Positions 24,198 to 26,984 of a stretch of 26,984 nucleotides of DNA are shown piece by piece. The position numbers were made by a program, and so were the translations under genes. The stretch spans positions 1-26,984 of the forward strand of contig JAOPYU010000286.1 in the NCBI GenBank assembly GCA_025964455.1. Direction: 5' to 3'. The notes beneath the pieces were generated by a model, which did no database searches, was not told the DNA's origin, and saw nothing but the letters and a program-made list of their open reading frames with translations. The stretch's first letter is position 1, and every line of letters starts with the position of its first letter. This stretch comes from Thermoleophilia bacterium (GTDB lineage: Bacteria > Actinomycetota > Thermoleophilia > Gaiellales > SKUG01).

Positions 24198-25723
24198 ACT
24201 GGCTCCGGTGTCGGTCGCTCACTGCGTGGAAGGCTGGCGAGCAGGGCGAGCGCGACCCACAGGGTGGCGTCCTCGAAGAACCCTGCATACAGGAGGCTGT
24301 GGGCGACGAGCGCTGCGAGCACCGCGCTCGCCCAGATGACGGGCGCGATCGGCCAGCCGGTCGCGTGGGGATCACCGGCGGCACGTGCCGCGCTGGCCGG
24401 GGTCGAGGTGTGACGCCATCGCGCCAGCACCGCAGTCGCGGCGCTCGTCAGCAGCACGAGGTAGGCGGCGGCGCCGAGGATCCCGAGCTCGGCGATCACG
24501 GTGACCGGCGTCGTGTGGGAGGCGGTGAGCGTGGGGGTTGCCGTTCCACGACGGCGGGCCCGATCGGTGACCGCGGTCTCGAAGGTCCCGACGCCCCAGC
24601 CGGCGATCGGCCGTTCCGATGCGAGCGCGATCCCGGACCTGACGACGTCCGCGCGCCCGGACGAGTCCGAGCCCGACAGCGCGCGGTAGGCGCTCGGCGA
24701 TGCCGCGAGCATGACCGCGACGAGCGCGCCGGCCACCCATCGCCGTGGGTGTGGCGGCAATGTCAGCACGGCGACGACGATGAGCGCACCTGCGAGCGCC
24801 ACCCAGCTCGACTGCGAGTAGGTGTTCCAGAGTGCGACCGTCAGCAGCGCGAGCGCCGCACATGCGAGCGCGGCCCGCCACCGTGTCAGCCGCTCGATGA
24901 GCAGGCACGCGACGAGCACGCACGCGCCGACCACGAGCGCCCGGCCATAGATGTTGGGGTCCCAGTAGAGGGAGTTGGTCCTGAAGTCCGCGCGGAAGCG
25001 GTTCGCGTCGATCACCTTGGGGTTCCACCAGACCTCGCGCGCGAGGACCTGGTAGACGCCGACGCCGGCGGCGAGCAGCGTGCTGGCGACGAGCGCCCAG
25101 CCCGCAGGGCGCAGCGCGGCTCCCTCCTCGACCCAGCCGCGCACGAGCCAGTAGGCGATGACGAACGGTACGAGGAAGCACCCGAGCGTGACCGCGCTGG
25201 CCTCGCCGTCCGTGCTCCACGCGAGCGATGCTGCGGCAACGAGCGGCAGGAGCGCTGCGCCGACGTCGAGCAGCCGGGTGGCGCCGCCGCGATGTGGCAG
25301 TCGCCCGCCAGTGGCGATGCCGGCGCGCAGGCGCGCAAGCTCGACTCGCGTGCGCGAGGCGGCGCCCAGGGCCAGGACGGCGTACAGCGGCAGCAGGAGC
25401 ATCGCGGTGTCGTCGCCGGTGGGCACGGGGATCCGGAGGGTCAGGACGGCAGCCCCGGCCGCCAGCAGCCAGGTCTCTCGACCGGTGACCAGGCGCCCGA
25501 GGCCGAGCAGCACCAGCGCCCCGACGGCGACGGCTGCGAGGGCGATCGGCCAGCGGTCGTGGACACGCTCCGGAGCGATCGCGAGCAGGAGCACGGCCCA
25601 CGACGAGAGCAGCAGCGGCAGGCCGGCGGCGTGCACCTTCGCGCGCGTCGTCGTGCGCGCCAGTGCGCCGATACCGCCTGCGCAGGCAGCGATCGTGGCG
25701 ACGAGCTCCCAGCCTGACGTCAT
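24194..25723 (-). CDS. O-antigen ligase/polymerase-like membrane protein (Wzy_C type)
   Basis: 509 residues with about 12 hydrophobic helices. Wzy_C hallmarks are present: NTYSQSSWVAL in a central helix, the extracellular loop GRADVVRSGIALASERPI then AGWGVGTFE, and SHTTPVTVIAELGILG leading into a late helix. Such proteins polymerise or transfer undecaprenyl-linked glycans at the outer face of the membrane. In a Gram-positive-type cell the product would be a wall or capsular polysaccharide, or a glycosylated surface protein. No glycosyltransferases are nearby, so the substrate is unknown. The start ATG overlaps the FlgD-like gene stop by ATGA, and its own stop overlaps mntH. Confidence 0.85.
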   Translation of the reverse strand: MTSGWELVATIAACAGGIGALARTTTRAKVHAAGLPLLLSSWAVLLLAIAPERVHDRWPIALAAVAVGALVLLGLGRLVTGRETWLLAAGAAVLTLRIPVPTGDDTAMLLLPLYAVLALGAASRTRVELARLRAGIATGGRLPHRGGATRLLDVGAALLPLVAAASLAWSTDGEASAVTLGCFLVPFVIAYWLVRGWVEEGAALRPAGWALVASTLLAAGVGVYQVLAREVWWNPKVIDANRFRADFRTNSLYWDPNIYGRALVVGACVLVACLLIERLTRWRAALACAALALLTVALWNTYSQSSWVALAGALIVVAVLTLPPHPRRWVAGALVAVMLAASPSAYRALSGSDSSGRADVVRSGIALASERPIAGWGVGTFETAVTDRARRRGTATPTLTASHTTPVTVIAELGILGAAAYLVLLTSAATAVLARWRHTSTPASAARAAGDPHATGWPIAPVIWASAVLAALVAHSLLYAGFFEDATLWVALALLASLPRSERPTPEPV

Positions 25724-26421
25724 GAGGAGCGCCCCGCCGCGCCGTGGAGCCGGGTCCGGTTCCCGGCTGCGTCGATGGCGTAGATGGTCGGTCCCGAGCC
25801 CATGCTCGCGGGATCCTGCGGCGGCACCGAGAACCGGATCACGAGTGAGCCCGCCGGCACCGGTCGGGTCGTGCGCGCCGCCACTGTGCCGTCCTTGGGC
25901 ACCCAGCTGCGTACGCCACGCACGCGCGCTCCGCTCGAATCCTCGACCACGATCACCGCACGGGGTTCGGTGACGACCAGGCCGCGCAGCTCGCCGTCGA
26001 CGTATGCGAGCTTGTCGAGCCGGGAACGGGGCGGCGTGGCGTCCACGACGATCGGTCGAGCCGGACCGTAGGAGCGCGGATCGCCCGCGCGCGTGATCCG
26101 GACCCGATATTCCCCGTCCGGCACCCGCGCTCCACGGTCATCGGTCCCGTCCCAGTACAGCGGCTTCGTGGGCCCGTCGATGCGCGTGTCCTCGAGCAGG
26201 GTCGCGACCGTGCGCCCACGCGCATCGCGGATCGTGAGGGTGATGTCCTCGGGCTCGCGGGTGGTGAAGCGGATCTGGGCGCGGCCCTCGTGGAACCTGC
26301 TCGCGAACGGCTCCGAGACGGGCCCGCCGCTCGACTCGATCCGGTGCACGCCGAACACCGCCGCTAGTGAACACGCAGCGGCGAGGAGCAGGAGCAGGGG
26401 AGCGACGATGCGCCGGGACAC
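25720..26421 (-). CDS. Secreted or anchored protein with a FlgD-Ig-like domain
   Basis: 233 residues from a GTG at 26421. An N-terminal signal or anchor segment covers about 5-25 (IVAPLLLLLAAACSLAAVFG). The next part, about 45-112, follows the FlgD_ig pattern: IRFTTREPEDITLTIRDA, then a GRTVATL strand and WDGTDDRGARVPDGEYRVRI, an Ig-like fold used both in flagellar hook-cap FlgD and in many secreted proteins. A second beta-rich half follows (VDATPPRSRL to the end), perhaps another Ig-like domain, with the common ending YAIDAAGNRTR. It has no FlgD N-terminal region, so it is not the hook-cap protein. Coupling by ATGA to the O-antigen-ligase-like gene suggests a role with surface glycans. Confidence 0.8.
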   Translation of the reverse strand: MSRRIVAPLLLLLAAACSLAAVFGVHRIESSGGPVSEPFASRFHEGRAQIRFTTREPEDITLTIRDARGRTVATLLEDTRIDGPTKPLYWDGTDDRGARVPDGEYRVRITRAGDPRSYGPARPIVVDATPPRSRLDKLAYVDGELRGLVVTEPRAVIVVEDSSGARVRGVRSWVPKDGTVAARTTRPVPAGSLVIRFSVPPQDPASMGSGPTIYAIDAAGNRTRLHGAAGRSS

Positions 26422-26427
26422 GCGCCG

Positions 26428-26433
26428 ATCCTA
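26428..26433 (-). promoter_or_regulatory. -10 box of the FlgD-Ig-like gene
   Basis: TAGGAT on the minus strand with CGGCGC between it and the GTG start, identical over twelve bases to the pepA start region. It overlaps the 38-bp gap after the small gene upstream. Confidence 0.45.
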
Positions 26434-26459
26434 CGTCAGCGGCGCGATCGCGACGTCGG

Positions 26460-26783
26460 TCAGCCGTCGAGCAGGCCGCGCACGCGCGCGGGGTCGAGCG
26501 CACCTTGTGCGCGGATCGAGCTGGCGGGGTCGGAGGCAGCAAGCTCGCGCAGGCGGTCCATGCGCGCCTGTGCGTCCTGGAACGAGACGACGCTGGACGC
26601 GGCCCCGGAGGTCGCGTGCGCCTGCAGCCGGCGCAGCAGCAGCGCGTCGAGTGTCTCGAGCTGCGGATCGGTGATCGCGTCCTTCGCGGCAGCCGCGGCC
26701 TTCTGGCCGGACGCGGCGTCGGTCGCGCCGGCCCCGAGGATGTGGGCGAGCGGCTCCGAGAGCTGTGAGGGATCGATGCGCAT
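26460..26783 (-). CDS. Small soluble protein of unknown function, 107 residues
   Basis: The frame from ATG 26783 (MRIDPSQLSEPLAHILG) encodes an Ala-rich, mainly helical protein without membrane segments or cysteines. It has a charged heptad-like stretch (QDAQARMDRLRELAASDP) and ends ALDPARVRGLLDG. Codon use is native. GTG 26807 would add eight residues; the still longer frame to 26843 would run back through the terminator stem and is unlikely. I do not recognise a family. The pattern of a short helical protein before a FlgD-Ig-like gene invites thought of flagellar or secretion chaperones, but no diagnostic motif is seen. The start lies only about 27 bp past the T tract of the sat terminator, so its own promoter would have to overlap that terminator. 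Confidence 0.65.
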   Translation of the reverse strand: MRIDPSQLSEPLAHILGAGATDAASGQKAAAAAKDAITDPQLETLDALLLRRLQAHATSGAASSVVSFQDAQARMDRLRELAASDPASSIRAQGALDPARVRGLLDG

Positions 26784-26810
26784 GGACTGCGTGTTCCCGC
26801 ATGACACCCC

Positions 26811-26853
26811 AAAAAAACGCCCCCGCGCCACCCGAGTGGGCAACGCGGGGGCG
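26811..26853 (-). terminator. Intrinsic terminator of sat
   Basis: On the minus strand a perfect 10-bp stem CGCCCCCGCG/CGCGGGGGCG, with an inner CCAC/GTGG pairing, is followed at once by seven T (plus-strand A at 26811-26817). It starts 11 bp after the sat stop and is the clearest Rho-independent terminator in the window. Confidence 0.92.
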
Positions 26854-26864
26854 CTCCGAAGCGC

Positions 26865-26984
26865 TTACTGGCCCTTGGTGTACTCGTCGATGAGCACCTG
26901 GGCGACCTCCGGGCGGGAGAACTGCACCGGCGGCTTGACGCCCTCGCCGAGCATCTCGCGCACCTTGGTGCCCGACAGGAAGAC
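26865..26984 (-). CDS. sat: Sulfate adenylyltransferase, C-terminal 39 residues (5' part outside window)
   Basis: The last 39 codons read [13 protein letters not shown], then [14 protein letters not shown] and an acidic, Gln-ending tail. This matches the C-terminal end of homomeric ATP sulfurylases, where SGTKVRxML and the FxRPEVAxxL helix are conserved. The enzyme makes adenosine 5'-phosphosulfate from ATP and sulfate, the first step of sulfate assimilation. The stop is followed by a strong terminator, so sat is the last gene of its own operon. Confidence 0.88.
   Translation of the reverse strand, partial: VFLSGTKVREMLGEGVKPPVQFSRPEVAQVLIDEYTKGQ

Noticed and set aside
25720..26421. FlgD flagellar hook-cap protein, or a lipoprotein, for the gene starting at 26421
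   Set aside because: Only the Ig-like half of FlgD is present. The Cys in the N-terminal segment lacks the Leu/Val/Ile at -3 of a lipobox and is followed by more hydrophobic residues.

Overview
The window is GC-rich, densely coded DNA from a bacterial chromosome. G or C fills most third codon positions, GTG starts are frequent, and several genes seem to begin directly at the start codon behind a TAGGMT-type -10 box. With the gene content (polysaccharide deacetylase with LysM, zinc-ribbon Nudix protein, multi-HAMP chemoreceptor, complete leucine catabolic cluster), this fits an aerobic, probably motile member of the Actinomycetota. A deep branch such as Thermoleophilia is a guess from style, not proof. 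I see no tRNA, rRNA, insertion sequence, CRISPR array or phage.

Layout. Positions 1-2196 (minus) hold most of a membrane GGDEF/HD-GYP protein that can in principle both make and destroy cyclic di-GMP. Divergent from it are meaB and a threonine dehydratase, overlapping by ATGA, then an unknown protein at 4681. Positions 5225-8604 (minus) carry pepA, an acyl-CoA dehydrogenase and an RmlC-like epimerase. A LysM/NodB polysaccharide deacetylase follows on plus (8700-9812).

From 9813 to 10346 there is no ordinary gene. It holds a convincing c-di-GMP-I riboswitch (about 9889-9988), then about 240 nt that folds into consecutive helices with a C-rich loop and ends in a terminator. This is the most unusual part of the window. 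Facing it is a secreted spondin_N-type protein (10347-11117, minus). Next on plus come a Nudix hydrolase, a small membrane protein and a HlyIII/PAQR protein (11253-12996).

Positions 13037-20965 (minus) are a leucine/isovalerate cluster in the order liuB (MCC beta), a four-HAMP chemoreceptor, liuC (methylglutaconyl-CoA hydratase), liuD (MCC alpha) and liuE (HMG-CoA lyase). The chemoreceptor sits inside the catabolic cluster. Divergent from liuB is a 557-residue Gly/Ala-rich multi-hydrophobic protein of unknown function (21117-22790). The right end (minus) is a tightly overlapped run: a small unknown protein, a FlgD-Ig-like secreted protein, an O-antigen-ligase-like membrane protein and an Nramp transporter. 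Upstream of it, behind a textbook terminator, is the last part of sulfate adenylyltransferase.

Two themes link the genes. The first is c-di-GMP: an enzyme at the left end, a sensor RNA at 9.9 kb, and surface proteins next to the RNA. The second is acyl-CoA catabolism of amino acids: leucine through Liu to acetoacetate and acetyl-CoA, and threonine through 2-oxobutyrate towards propionyl/methylmalonyl-CoA, where MeaB serves the mutase.
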